Positions 23,820-35,587 of a DNA stretch of 64,000 bases are shown piece by piece. The position numbers were made by a program, and so were the translations under genes. The DNA comes from Trichaptum fuscoviolaceum. Taxonomy: Eukaryota > Basidiomycota > Agaricomycetes > Hymenochaetales > Trichaptaceae. The stretch is taken from positions 2,172,707-2,236,706 of the forward strand of contig CAJSYZ010000008.1 of the NCBI GenBank assembly GCA_910574455.1, in the 5' to 3' direction. A model generated the notes under the pieces. That model was not told where the DNA came from. It made no database searches and was given only the letters and a program-made list of their open reading frames with translations. The stretch's first letter is position 1. Each line of letters begins with the position of its first letter.

Positions 23820-25195
23820 ATGATGCAGAGCGTTCTTATCGAGCTGATTGTTGGCTATATTGCTTCAGACTTCATGCCCTTTACTGACTTTGTCAACTTC
23901 TATGACTGGAATAGAGAAGCACTTAGCAACACAACCGCCGAAAGGACCCTCATCAATCTATACTGCACCAGTCGTGCATGGGCGCACTTCGCAAGATATG
24001 TACTAAGGCGACGCATCGTCATCGTTGACGGATTCTCTGGCCTGCGTCGACTCTTTGCGCGGATTGACCTAGAAAAGCTGGGCACGGAAAAGGGAGAGCC
24101 AGCAACGATACGCCCTTGGGTTCGCGAAATATACTTCAGGGGCGGAAGTGGGGGAGAACCTGATCCAGTAAAACACGTATCACAACTGCTAAACCGACTC
24201 TTCCGCCTTTGCCCAAACGTAGAGAGCTTATTCCTCCAAACCACCTTAAGAGATGACGACTATGAGCCGTTCACTGAAGTCATACACTCTCTTGGCGATT
24301 TCCATCACCTGAAGGCACTTTGGCTCCGGCACGTCCATAGGCGGACTCATACTGTACCGAACCTCTCCGAGTTCTTTGTAGTCCTTCCGAGGCTGCGTTG
24401 CAGAGGTTGTATGTCACAGGATGGACACCGTTCGACTTCAACGAAACCATCAGTGAAAGGAGACCGAATGCACCGCCCAATGTTACTGATCCAGAATTCT
24501 CGCCACCCGAAACGCTCAAGACTATATTCCTGTACAATGTAGGAACAACGTATGGCAGTTTGGAAGCTGATCCTCGGGCGTTTACATGGCTTCTTAGTCC
24601 TGTCGACACGCACAAGTACAGGCCCACGGCGTTGGCATTCGATATTCTAGGGGTAACATATCCGATGTCAATCGATGACGGTATTCCTAACTCTCTTTTA
24701 CAATGCGCACATGATCTTATGGCAACTATCACGGATCTTCGTTTGATTCGCTACCACAGAGACAATCTCTGGCTTTCCAGAATCTTCAAGTTGCAGAACT
24801 GCAAAGCACTCGAGTCCCTGAGTATCATTCTACGGGCTTGGGAAAAAAGCAGTGGTCTGTTTGCAGCTCCTCCAGGAGTCGCCGCCGACGACATCGACGA
24901 GCGTTTGCTTCCTTTGCCTGCATTGCCAGATACTGTGCGTACAGTGCACATTCATCTTGAGTATGTCGGGGGAAAGTGGAATCTAGAAGATGAAGTTGAA
25001 CGGGATCGCCTACTTGTCGCGCAGATAAGGAGACTGCAACAAGTGAAGAAATTTATCATCTCTAGGCCACCGCTAGGGGGCGACAACGAATCGTCATCTT
25101 CTCCGATTCGGACGTTAACCATGACTAGGGAGTACTGCGCATCTGTAGGAATCGAGTTCAGCGTATTGGACTCTTTTTCTCCACCATTCTTCTGA
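23820..25195 (+). pseudogene. F-box/LRR-like protein gene with one-base frameshift
   Basis: The ATG at 23820 starts MMQSVLIELIVGYIASD and runs open to about 24395. The frame then shifts, and the remainder (LQRLYVTGW onward) is open to the stop at 25195, so together about 457 aa. The intact paralogue at 42938-44254 aligns along the whole length (FVNFYDWNR versus FVNHLNWNR, LVLRRRVVV versus YVLRRRIVI, PNLSEFFVVLP versus PNLSDFLVVLP) and has no intron at the break. A single lost base near 24395 is the simplest cause. The N-terminal helix plus leucine-rich segments (CPNVESLFL, HHLKALWLRHV, CKALESLSIIL) resemble the large mushroom F-box-like families that would recruit substrates to SCF ligases. 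The F-box itself is weak. Confidence 0.65.
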
Positions 25196-25249
25196 GAGGC
25201 TTGCAGGAGTCTCCTTCTCCTCACGCTCGTCGTCGTCAAGGACCATTCT

Positions 25250-28075
25250 CCGAACTCTACTGCGGTGGCTAGACATCCTTTGTCTGCGCCGTCTCAAGCA
25301 GCAACCAAAGACATCAATCAGTGCTACTGGAAGCCGAATCAGGTTTGCGCCGAACGTCGACGGTGGGCACCAGTTGTCGTTATTCCAGGCCACTGCTGGC
25401 CTTTTTGAAGAAGGACCCTCTTTGCGACCGAAGTGTCACTCACAGTCTTCTCTCCTCAAGGAACTGGGTGCATCATGACTCATACTGCATAATCATATGT
25501 CTCATACTGCTACGAACATCTGCGCAACAATCCCTCTCCTTACTATATGCTCCTCACTCGCGCACCCAAGTACCAACATGCCTCCTCCCTAGCTCGATGA
25601 CTTTCGCTCCGACACGGAATATCCTGAACTGCGGTTTCGGAGTCAGTCACCATCAGAATTGGATGTCTGGCCGTCTTGAAGAGTTGGATCAAGTCGGAAG
25701 GGAGTATAATCTCGAGATCCCATCCAGAGCAGCACCATCCATTCCCTTCCGTTTCCTCTTTCAATCCCACTCTAAGCCCCGAAGTGATGATGTCGGCGGT
25801 GTCCACACTGAAGCCTGCCCAGGGATACAAAGGCCCTCTTCAAATGCCGCCGTCGATTACATTCGTCCATCAACGCAGCTATCCAGGCATTCAAGTGAAA
25901 TGGAAGAAGATTGCAGCCAACTTTGCACATCATGCAGTGTGCTGTTGCCGAGCGTCTTCTCCAAAAAGCAGCCATTGCGAGGAGCTATCGAGGTATCCGT
26001 ATCACGCCTGTTCGCAGCATGCTCGACATTCGCATCAAATGCATAGCCTGTCGTACGAAACGAACACCTCTCAGCATGATGAAGGTAGACTGTCCTTTTC
26101 ATAAGAAGGGCGGTACGAATTGCTCGCATAAGCTTGAGGATAACAAGCTTCTGATCACAGACCGTTGGTGTTACATGCGTCTCAACAGAGTTGTTTGTTG
26201 TGGGAAACTGCGGCGGAGGACTAGAAAGGCCCTCGGGGACGAGAGGATTGGTTGGAGAAGAGGACAGATTAATAGGAACATTGGCGGGTGGATGTTGGCG
26301 CATTCACCCGCCGCTGCACAACATCCGGACAAAAAATGTGCTCGTAGCGACCGAGCGACCGAATCAAACTGACTGGAATCTCTCTCGCTGAAGCATATGC
26401 CTTATACCTTCCTTTGAATCCGTCATTGTTTGGCGCAAATCTAAACTTGAGGATTCGCTTCCATGCCCTTTGTCTTTATGTTCTTTGTGTCCTTTATCTT
26501 TGCTCTTGAATAAACCAGATCTTGTCAAATCGTTCATTAGATTGAGATACAGCATATATGTTGAGCCTCACTCCCGTTCATAATCAACCTTCGAAGTTTA
26601 CTTTGTCATTTTTGTTACTCATTTTCTGTCCCTCTCGCTTCGGTGAACCATGTGCGGCCTTGAGGCTCATTCGAATATCGCTTGGATGTACCGGTGTTGT
26701 TTACCTGACTTGAATCTTCTAATGTAGAACATCCCCCTTAAGCTTACGCTATGAACACCATCATTATAGGTTTGGAAAAGGGGTGAGTTATTATAAGGTG
26801 CTTTTAATGCTTACAATATTATCTTGTCAACTAAAACCAGTCGTAGAAGTCTAGCATACGGACTTCAATATGTTCACGGGCGGGTGCGTCGGTCTCAGGT
26901 TGCGAAGGATGTGTGAGGCGTCAAGACCGCAACGCCACCACTCTGGATTGAATCGAAGCTGGTTTCACACCTTAAGAATTAGTGTTCCTGTAGCTAGAGA
27001 CTCTGGCATACCCGGACGTACTTCAATTTGTGATTGGGGCTGTGACGGACATTGAGTATCTCGCCCTCGCGGTCAGGGTATCTCACAATAGTAACGACGA
27101 GGTAGTTCTGTGGATTGACGCTACGATAGTCGCAGGGCGCGAGAGGATGGTCATAAGCCGGGTGGTGGATCGGACGCCTTAGATTGATCTATACAACGTC
27201 AGTCAAATCCTTGAATTAACGCCTGGTCAAATAGCCCTTCTCGATTCTTCCTCTCATCGGACCTTGTGTAATAGACTTGTCAACACCGCCGAGCTTCATT
27301 TACTACGTCCAAACACTGAGGGTTGCCTCCGAGATGAGTTTGCACAAGAGAGATAGGATTGTAGGAGTTAAACTCCGGTCGGAGAAAAGTCAGCTGTGTA
27401 ATGGCAGGTGGGGTGTGATGCGGTCGCAGAGATGTTCCCGTCGATATGTCGGCTAGTAAATCATGAATAATGTCACGATTAGATTAGCTTTGGAGACTTC
27501 GGTGTGTAGTGAGTGAGAAGGGTTAATAATGGAGAGCTGAAGAAGAACGAACTCACGTATGGAATGACGACGGAAAATGAAGTCTCCGGGTCGAATAATT
27601 CATAGAGTTTAGGTATGGACAACCTTTCTTCGTTTCCTTACCCGATGAGTTGAGTGTTGCACATCCAACACATCTCTGTCCTGCAGAACGACGAGACAGC
27701 GACGAAGCCATGTGAACGAATTGGTAGAAGGAGGTTGAGTCGATCATGGCCAGGTTTCTATGAGTGATTCGGCAACAGAATACAGGAATTTATTGCCAAT
27801 GTTCAGGTCACTCGACAGATATTGACGAAGAGTTGCCATAGAATAGAATTGCCATTCGAATCTGGTATACAAGGTCAAGATACCAAAGCATTCCAGTTCT
27901 TGCTGACAATACGTAGACACTGCAGCGTTGAGGATGACTTGGAGGCAGGAAACAAGCGAGCAGCGCTTCTCCACCACCTCCACCACCTCCCTACTTCTCA
28001 CCTCTGCGCCTGCGAGGTCTCCTTCAACTCCATTGATTGAACCCGGCAGCACGCCCTCGCGCTCCCGCACAATCA
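25250..28075 (+). repeat. Repeat D1: degenerate copy of the VPS51 upstream region and exon 1 start
   Basis: From CTGCGGTGGCTAGACA at about 25255 to the Pro/Ser-rich start of VPS51 at about 28000-28075, this stretch matches 60450-62990 in the same orientation. There are many substitutions and small indels. At the end the VPS51 start region is recognisable (SPSTPLIEPGSTPSRSRTI), but the ATG is AGG and similarity stops within exon 1. Shared open pieces on the minus strand (about 25860-26300) occur in both copies without a recognisable family. The part at 27240-27560 is also related to the head segments of copies B and C. Confidence 0.75.
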
Positions 28076-31000
28076 TCTCTTGTGCTTTTTTGATTCATTC
28101 CTTTCATTCATCTCAGCGTCTCGACTCATCATCCTACCACTATCGTTGTTCTTGCAACATTGCAATGTCCGCTCTAGCTCACTGTATGCCCTTCTAGTAA
28201 GTCAATTATGCGTTAGTAAATCATCATGTACAATACACCTCTCTGCAAGTGTGCACGGCAATGAGAACCAATGAGCTTTGAGCTTTGCACTAAAGGTACT
28301 GAGCCACGTTGAGTCTGGGAGTCTGGGTTCTGCACATCATGCATAATGTCCGAAAGACTCAAGGTTCAGCGTGTATCGATTAGATTAAAGATGGAGATTT
28401 GGGTATAGTTCGGATTAAAGAGGAGAGTCATGAGAGAGCAGAGTGAGCACGCTCAGGCTCAGGCTGTGTCTAAGTCATCTCGTGCGAACGCTCATGTCTG
28501 TCTTCTGGTATCAAATAGCTCAACATGCGGCCTCTAACCTGTTTACTCGTCAACGATGACTTTAGGGCTTACTTACCTGCTAGAGGTGAGCCGCTGAGAC
28601 GACTATATAAGTTTAACTTTCGTAGGAGAACCTCGGTGCACCGGTCTTGTAACCAGCGGACTTCAAGTTGAACCAGCCGTAACTCTTTCATAGGATGAAC
28701 ATATCTTGAACGGTACTCTACTCGTAATCCCCACTCTGGCATATTCAATTCCGATAATCAAACAGCCAACAGGAAATTGGCTGCAAACTCTTGGCACCAG
28801 CCAGCCACCTACCATTCGCGTCATTAGATCGCGGCAGAACTAAACTTACAAGTTTCCAGCCACTTACCCGAGCTCCCCGCTGAAGTCTCTAATCTTCATA
28901 GCTATCCACGCGCTAGTATCTTGCTCGACACTCGGGAAACATTCAGCCTCCGAACTCTGGCGCCTGAAGAATTGTACGAATTTCCGACGCATAGTAGGAA
29001 CTCGTAACTCACTTTGCCACTGGCTTAAGCTCCAAGCGTTAGTGCATTGTCAGCCTTCGAATACAGTGGACACGGGCGATCTAGAATGTCAGCCACCTCC
29101 CTCCATGGTATATATTCCTAGCGTTTTCGTCCAGGGAGATCCCCATCGAATTCCCTCCTTGACTTCCTTCCTCCACCTCCCCGTAGACATCTCCTTCCTC
29201 CGTCCACTCCTTTACCACCACACTCGTTTCATACCACACTCCTTATACACCACGCTCCTTACCTGGAGAAGGACGACTCTATGGACACGGAAGAGCAAGT
29301 CAAGGATGTTCCCTCACTCACGATAGCGGCAGCGATGATCACGATTTCCCTCCGCTTCGCGCTTCGATAGTCTTGCTCACCTGAGACACGAAGCACGCTT
29401 GAGCAGCGCCTACTGGGCTGCCAACAAACAGGCCGACGCCGACAGGACATTCTTTCGTTCAGCAAGTAAGGTCGATGAGGTATACCTCGCATACACCAGT
29501 CTCGAGACGCAGATAGTTGTCGGGTACGCTGTGCCACCTGGAGAGCCGGAATTCTCCTACAGCCCACCTGACTACGACGTAACCAAAGATGAATCACAGA
29601 CCGACGGGATAGTAAGTATATTTGCGGAAACCGACGCCATTGGAGATCTTTATTCGCCCGATGAGAAGCCAACCGAAGGACAACCCCATATGTCAGTGAT
29701 ATTACCAGCTACCGAGCCAAGTGCTAGTACTTGCCATGGCTTGGGATGCCAGTGATCGGGTAACCTGACATGGTATGTGCTATTCTTTTCTCTTGTTTCT
29801 CTTTGCTCACGTCTTATTACTTCCAAGGAACTTCGCAACGACAAACTCATCAGCCATTTACAGCTCTCCAACCACTCCAACTCCGCTTATACTTCGCCCA
29901 TCGCGTTCCAGCCATTCAGGCTCTCTGCTTCGTCACTATCTGCACCATTTGACTCGAGTGGTGTCTGCTCGACACTACCTTCCATTCGACCTTTGAACCT
30001 CAATAGAAAGAACTCTTGTTCTCGCTGTCAGTGCCACCCGATCAGTGGCAGGAATAGCCCAGTCTCGATACTCAAGCACCCAACCCCCAAAAGTCCGCCA
30101 AGTTCTTGTGCTACTCGTCGACTGATTCGCCTCCTTCGACGCTCCTGCACAAACCGGGTGCTGCTTCCGATGCACCCCGGACAACCCTCCATCGATTTAC
30201 GCCGCCGCTCTAGCATATCCTCCGTCACGATTCTTGATGGCGCTGCTCGCGGGGCAAATAAGTTGGCATTGCGTTCTCGACATTGCCAGTATAGCAGAGG
30301 CTTTTTATCACATCGTAGGCATCACTTTTTATCGACGCTCGATAGCTTACTGAACTTCAGAATTAGTGTATGCCTCGGGTCCATTAGCTTGGACGGCAGT
30401 CCCCCTTCCGAAAACGTAAGCATATTCTTCTCCTTCTGTTCATGAATACCATGCTCACCTTCAGACGCAGTGTAGGAAGTTGCCACCCAGACATCCATAA
30501 GCCTGGGTCCAATCTGTTAAGTGGCAGACCATTTCCGATAACGTGAGCATTTACCCTCTTAATTGCATGCTATCTTTCTCACCCTCAGTCTAGGAAGTTT
30601 GCCATTTAGTCTTCAACAACCATCTTGGTGCAGTTACTGACGCACCTGAGTTTGCGTCCACTGAGCAACCTCGTTAATCATCCGCTACCGCTCCCGTCAC
30701 GATAGTTTCTCGGGTTTCTGACATTCGCCTGTCAGCGATCTACGATACATGTGACCTGTCGGGCTAGCGCCAAACATGCCCTTGCTTGTCAGTCACAAGG
30801 ATACTGGCGAGCGACGTGTCAAGTCCCGTGATGCACGACATTTGCTACTATTCATGATCGTACGTCCACCTTTCTCTTGTTACGCGCTGCCATCCTAACT
30901 CCTTTTAACAGTGATCGAAAGGGACCCATTCCAGCAGTTCTCCAGCAGCCAAGAAAGCAGAGTACCGAAGAAGACATCAAGAGTAGAGCCACCCTGTCCT

Positions 31001-31082
31001 GAGGTCCCATGAATCTCGAGTCTAGCAATGGAATCCAAGCGGCGACCAGTCAATCGACCCTCTCACCCACTCCCTGTGGTGC

Positions 31083-31225
31083 CTTGTCAACAGCAGGACT
31101 GTGCACAAGTCCTGCTGGGGGATTGCCTAGGCCAGGCATTTCCTCATCAGCGGCAGATCTAGGCCAGATCTAATGCTGCAAGGTTTGACTAGACAGACTG
31201 CGCCTAGGCCAGGCTCAGTCTCGTC
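31083..31225. repeat. Cluster of perfect or near-perfect short palindromes in the core
   Basis: Includes AGCAGGACT-GTGCACA-AGTCCTGCT, TGCCTAGGCCAGGCA, AGATCTAGGCCAGATCT and CGCCTAGGCCAGGC. Conserved in all three copies (46985-47040 in B, 58128-58270 in C). It could fold as cruciform DNA or RNA hairpins. Confidence 0.8.
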
Positions 31226-31494
31226 GGCGTCAAGGTCGCCCACTAAGCGCACACGTTCTCGCGCTCACGATTCCCGCTCTCCACGCAAAGACTCCACCGA
31301 TGACGACCATCACTCCTGGACATTCTGCTCTTTGACACTTCTGCTTGGCTCTGTACTCGTTCTGCTTCTGTGGTCCTTTCCCCTCACCTAGGGACCTTGG
31401 GATAGCTGTAGCTCTGGAAAGCAGCCTGGATTGACTCCTGCTCTGAGTCGATCCGTCTTTTCTTCTCACTCGTCTCGTTCTAATCTCTTGCTGG

Positions 31495-32600
31495 ACGATG
31501 TTGGATACTCAAGTGAACTACCAACACGCAATTACCGAGGAACGGCTGACATCAGTGCTTCGACCTATTAGAAGATATACACTATTGGTTGTAACAAAAT
31601 CTTCGCTGCCGGGCTTAGCACTGACCTCGCCAACCTTCCGGAATTCCTGGTGGTCTACAAGACCAATCGACATCAAGACCGACTTCCATTTGACACTGAT
31701 TCGCCTCTTTGTCACGCTCTTTGGATGGGTCTTCTGGCAAATTTCTCTTGCCTTCTTAATCTTGTCTCCATCATAATTTCCTGCTGGGCGATGTTCGACA
31801 CTCAAAGAGTTTTGTGAACTACCACACGCAATTTCTGAACACAGGCTGGTTATCACTGCTTCGACCTATTAGAAGATCTACACTATTCGTTGTAACAGAA
31901 TCTTCGCTGCCGGGCTTAGCACTTGACCATGCGCACCATTCGGATTTCCTGGTGGTCTACAAGACCGTTCGACATCAAGACCGTCTTCCACTTGGCATTG
32001 ATTCGCCTCTCTGCCACTCCCATTGGATGGGTCTACTGGCAAACTTCCCTTCTCCCCTCTCGTCTCTTTTTCTTCTGCTGGACGATACTCGACACTCAAG
32101 GAGTCTCGTGAACTACCTCACGCAATTTCCGAAGATCGGCTGGTTATCACTGCTTCGACCTATTAGAAGATATACACTATTCGTTGTAACAACATCTTCG
32201 CTGCCGGGCTTAGCATTGGACCACGCCAAACAATCGGAATTCCTGGTGGTCTTCAAGACCGTTCGATATCATGACCAACTTCCATCGGACACTGATTCGC
32301 CTCTTTGTCACGCTCTTTGGATAGGTCTACTGGCTATACTCTCTCTCAGTCTCCTCTTATATACCCTGGTCTCGCTCGATTCTCAAGGAGTCTCGCAAGC
32401 TTCCAATCGGAATTACTGGACACCGACTGGCAATCACTGTTTCGGCCTACTAGAAGGTACTACGCTTCGCCAGGGACAGCCACTCTTGTAGGGAGAGCTG
32501 GTTATCGTCTTCTGTCGTTGTGGATCATCCTTCGCTTTCGGGCTAAGCACTTGACCACGTCAAATATCCGGAATTCTTGGTAGCACGCAAGTCCGTTCGA
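31495..32600 (+). repeat. Four head-to-tail units of about 290-300 bp within copy A
   Basis: Unit starts lie near 31495, 31790, 32080 and 32375, the last shortened and diverged. Each unit carries a C-A-C-T-C-A-A-rich start, CTTCGACCTATTAGAAGAT, GCCGGGCTTAGCA, CCTGGTGGTCTACAAGACC and a hydrophobic stretch. One 225-codon frame (31814-32491) spans nearly two and a half units without a stop. The same arrays occur at 45600-46633 (minus) and 58540-59650. Confidence 0.85.
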
Positions 32601-32870
32601 CATCTCTGACACATTTATCTCTGTAATCGTTTCCTCTCTCTATGTCTCTATTCCTCTCTAGTACTGTACGTAGTACTCTTCACACTCCTTTGGGCTTGAT
32701 ATGTTTCCTTTCTTACTTTCTCTCTCGCGTACTAGTATTGTCTCTCTTAGTCTCTCTTTCTCTTTTGTACAAAGTACTACACACACTCCTTTGGGCTTCG
32801 TTTTTTTTTGATGGAAAATTCACATAACTTCGAACTATCGATGGCTGTCTGAAATTTCAAGCTTTTTACC

Positions 32871-33433
32871 GCTTCTTTAAAGGATGGGATACAACCTCAC
32901 GGTTCAAATAGGACTGGCACTGGCAACATTGACTTCATCTCATCTTCCATGGACCAGTGACGACTGTTTTGGGTTTGAGCTACTGCCAAGTAATGGATGA
33001 AGGCTTGTTGACTACCTTCTAAGTTTTGTCTAAGTCTTGTAACCTGACCAGGTTACAGTGCGATTCGCTGAGTTAAGCGGAACATTTCCACAGGTAAACC
33101 TTTCACTTGGAAGGATATTGCCTCTTGGATTGGTCACTTGTGAGTATATACGTTGTAAGAGAAGGTATACATCCTTAGTGACGACTTGTTTTGCGGATCC
33201 CACGTCCACCAAGGTTTTTGTTGTTCGTTTACATTGCCTCTCAGCTTCTTGCATCGCATCTCTCTTCATTTGACGTTGTAATAGTTGAAGTTCAGAGAAA
33301 GCAGCAAAGTATAGAATTGAAATCCTATTAAAACATAAGTCAACATCTTCAAGGACTCGATGGCGAAAAAGTTTGTACACTCGCCTAGCTCTAGTTTTAA
33401 CATCACTCCGCCATGAACCCAGCAGTCCCGACT
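32871..33433. other. Intergenic
   Basis: Between repeat A and the small membrane-protein gene. I see open frames at 33058-33273 and 33030-33437 but no family and no splice logic. Nothing is supportable. Confidence 0.4.
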
Positions 33434-33817
33434 TCACTCCGCCTCAGCTACAGCTGCGGTTTGCGCTTTCCGCTCACGAGCCTCCGCGATCTGCGCGCGC
33501 TTCTCCGCTAGTAGGACAGCCGCGCGCTGGTCCCACTGGTATGCCCAGTAGCCCGCGAAGCCGAAGGTGGCCATCGCAACGACGTGTCCCCCGGGGTCTA
33601 CGCGAGGTGAGTCGAGTCAAGTCGAGTCGTGTTGGCGAGTCGGTGGGGTTTGAATAAAGTACATATCGAATCGGAGAGGCAATCAGCGTGCTGTTCGTGA
33701 CGGTGAATGGTCTCAGAACTCACTTTCGAAGAGGTTGCGTTTCTGGATGCCTAGTTGGCCAAAGCGTGATAGGAGGCCGATGGCAGAGAAGCCGAGGACG
33801 TTCCCGAGAAGCGCCAT
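33434..33817 (-). CDS. Small mitochondrial-type membrane protein, 85 aa
   Basis: Exons 33817-33724 and 33597-33434 are separated by a 126-nt intron. The protein starts MALLGNVLGFSAIGLLSRF, continues LGIQKRNLFENPGGH, has a second hydrophobic segment (FGFAGYWAYQWDQRA) and ends in a charged Ala/Glu/Arg helix (AEKRAQIAEARERK). Two short membrane-compatible segments followed by a basic helix are typical of small fungal inner-membrane proteins. I recall similar small proteins annotated as complex I accessory subunits (NUXM-type) in fungi, but that assignment is tentative. The reading frame is clean and the intron canonical. It is transcribed away from the TERT island. Confidence 0.6.
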
Positions 33818-33912
33818 GTTGTGTAAGAGGTTGCGATGGCTTCTACTCAACGTCTACGGTGATGCTTACTGGAGCAGTTGTATTCCGGCTTGAAAGTGAA
33901 GGTTGGCGAATG

Positions 33913-34173
33913 TCATTGCATGAACACCGTGACAAGATCAAGCCTCAGATCTGTCACACGAGGCACGGTCACAAAAGGAGAATTAGCGCCCACTTCAAGT
34001 TGAACGTGAAGGGCGTCTAATTTGCTTCTGGTGCTTTCGGCGACTCGTACATAGTCACTTTCAATCCTGATCACAGCCTCATTGCATTCATCCTCTCCGA
34101 GACACGCCCCCTCGCATACTACTGTCGTCTTCCTACGCGTCCATCCTATTCCTTTTCCTAGAATCTCCTCCAT
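33913..34173 (-). CDS. Possible small protein, 86 aa, unrecognised
   Basis: An ATG at 34173 opens 86 codons (MEEILGKGIGWTRRK start). It lies only 30 bp from the ATG of the divergent TPR gene, which leaves little promoter space, so chance is possible. Hidden introns could change the reading. No family recognised. Confidence 0.2.
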   Translation of the reverse strand: MEEILGKGIGWTRRKTTVVCEGACLGEDECNEAVIRIESDYVRVAESTRSKLDALHVQLEVGANSPFVTVPRVTDLRLDLVTVFMQ

Positions 34174-34202
34174 CGCACTGTATATCGGTGAATCAAGATA
34201 TT

Positions 34203-35279
34203 ATGCCAGTCGAAACATCGGAACCCGCTAGCACGCCGGTTGAGGAATACTCCCCGCAGCAACTAAAGACTCTCGCAGATGGGAAGCTGCACAAAGAAGC
34301 TGGCGACAAGGCGTTTAAGAGCGGGGATACAGTGCAGGGTGAGCTCTTGCCTAGTTGGCTCCCGCATATAGTTTACGAACTGATATCATGATGTTTTGTA
34401 GCTTTGCGGTCATACCATACGGTAGAGTGAACGACCTCATATGTGGCGCGTATCTCATCTCTCATGAACCTCTGCAAAACTCTAGGCCTTGTTATACTTC
34501 CGTGGCTTGAATAGGTTTGCAATAACGTGAATCTACAGTTATACTTTTTGACCGTTGTACAGAAACAGCCCAGCTTTACCCAAACCCGACCAGGAAGGAA
34601 CAAAACCAAAGACTGAGGCTCGTTTAAACTATTATCTATTATCTCACTTGATATAAACATCTCTCGCCACAGGTCGACGAGCTACTGGAGAAGGTATACT
34701 CGAATATGTCTGCATGTCATCTCAAGCAGAGAAATTATGCAAGAACGATTGAAACTGCCGACAAGGTGGGGCTCGTCCATTCTTCATTTGGACAATAGCA
34801 AGAAATCGAAATCTCATACTCTGCCTGACCTCAGGCATTAACTTTAAACAAGGACAACTACAAGGCGTTGTTTCGAAAGGGGAAGGCGTTAGGAGAGCAG
34901 GGGTGGTATGAGAAAGCCCAATCGATCTACTCCGAGCTTTTGCAAAAGAACGTCCCTGGTCTGTGCAGAGGAATTCCTCTTGAGAAACCCGACCGCGTCA
35001 GTTAACTGTGTTGATTTAGATTCACCGGCGATCGCGGCGGAGTCGGAGTCTCTCCGTAAAAAGGAAAAGCAGGCGGAAATGAAGCATAATGCGAAACTCC
35101 GTGGTACTTGCTATCTTTGCTACCCCACTTAGACTTTTTGTTTGCTGATTTGACGCATACCAGGCTTCCTCTCGCGAGACAAGACGCTACTTCAAAGCGA
35201 CAAGGAGGAGTCGGTTTCCAGTCCAACGACTGCGGACGAGCCTCCTACATCTGCATCCATTGAGGAAGTTAAAGACTGA
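34203..35279 (+). CDS. TPR-domain protein (TPR-like co-chaperone type)
   Basis: The first exon 34203-34338 encodes SPQQLKTLADGKLHKEAGDKAFKSGD, a TPR helix pair preceded by an acidic lead. Short exons follow (34402-34421 ALRSYHT; 34486-34514 ALLYFRGLN). A variable Pro/Lys linker comes next, then VDELLEKVYSNMSACHLKQRNYARTIETADK (about 34673-34765). ALTLNKDNYKALFRKGKALGEQGWYEKAQSIYSELL (34836-34940) follows, then a charged exon (35022-35099) and a final exon from 35162 (GFLSRDKT) to TGA at 35279. This matches three TPR motifs as in the C-terminal half of FKBP-type co-chaperones, with no prolyl isomerase domain. The splice between about 34563 and 34673 does not close in frame by eye, so either I misread a site or there is an indel. 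Likely role is cytosolic chaperone-partner binding. Confidence 0.7.
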
Positions 35280-35587
35280 CCCGAATTCCTTTACCTTAGT
35301 TTTGTAGGATTAGCTGCACAATTACAGGCCACTTGTATATATACATTTCCTAGTAACGCTGTGAATCAATGCAATCGTCGAACAGATTGGCCAACCAGAC
35401 GCGTCCCCGAGATTAATCGCGTGACGTCACGCGTTTTCGTTTTGGGGTACAGTGGCGAATGGCGAATGTTCACCTTCTACATAGTATCTACCACTTTCAC
35501 GTCACCATACAGCCAACTTCCTTGGATCTCCTTTACTATACCTAACGAACTTAATACCTATGCTGACCCTCAGGGAGTTCTTGAGGC

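Larger units (their letters stand above)
28663..32870 (+). mobile_element. Dispersed repeat, copy A
   Basis: The core at 29047-32604 (3558 bp) is nearly identical to 45523-49094 (inverted) and 56092-59653 (direct), with only scattered differences. Outside the core, similarity to B and C continues (28663-29046, 32605-32870) but drops sharply. There is no recognisable transposase, reverse transcriptase, Rep/helicase or terminal inverted repeat. The plus strand contains coding-like stretches (29399-29755, acidic; 29777-30445, Ser/Arg-rich). It also has several consensus introns, such as GTATGTGC...CAAG at 29772-29827, GTAAGCAT...TTCAG at 30415-30465 and GTGAGCAT...CTCAG at 30543-30589. A spliced transcript is plausible. 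Class unknown: a non-autonomous element or a segmental repeat. Confidence 0.8.

Noticed and set aside
29258..30230. Long antisense open frames inside the repeats
   Set aside because: They are complements of biased coding-like or low-complexity DNA, overlap each other in several frames, and have no recognisable content.
31495..32600. Centromeric or telomeric satellite
   Set aside because: Only about four units per copy, embedded in a dispersed element. No TTAGGG arrays were seen anywhere in the window.
28663..32870. Copy A as a Helitron, LTR element or Starship
   Set aside because: No Rep/helicase, reverse transcriptase, tyrosine recombinase, LTR pair or clear terminal motif was visible. Only a repeat-family label is supportable.
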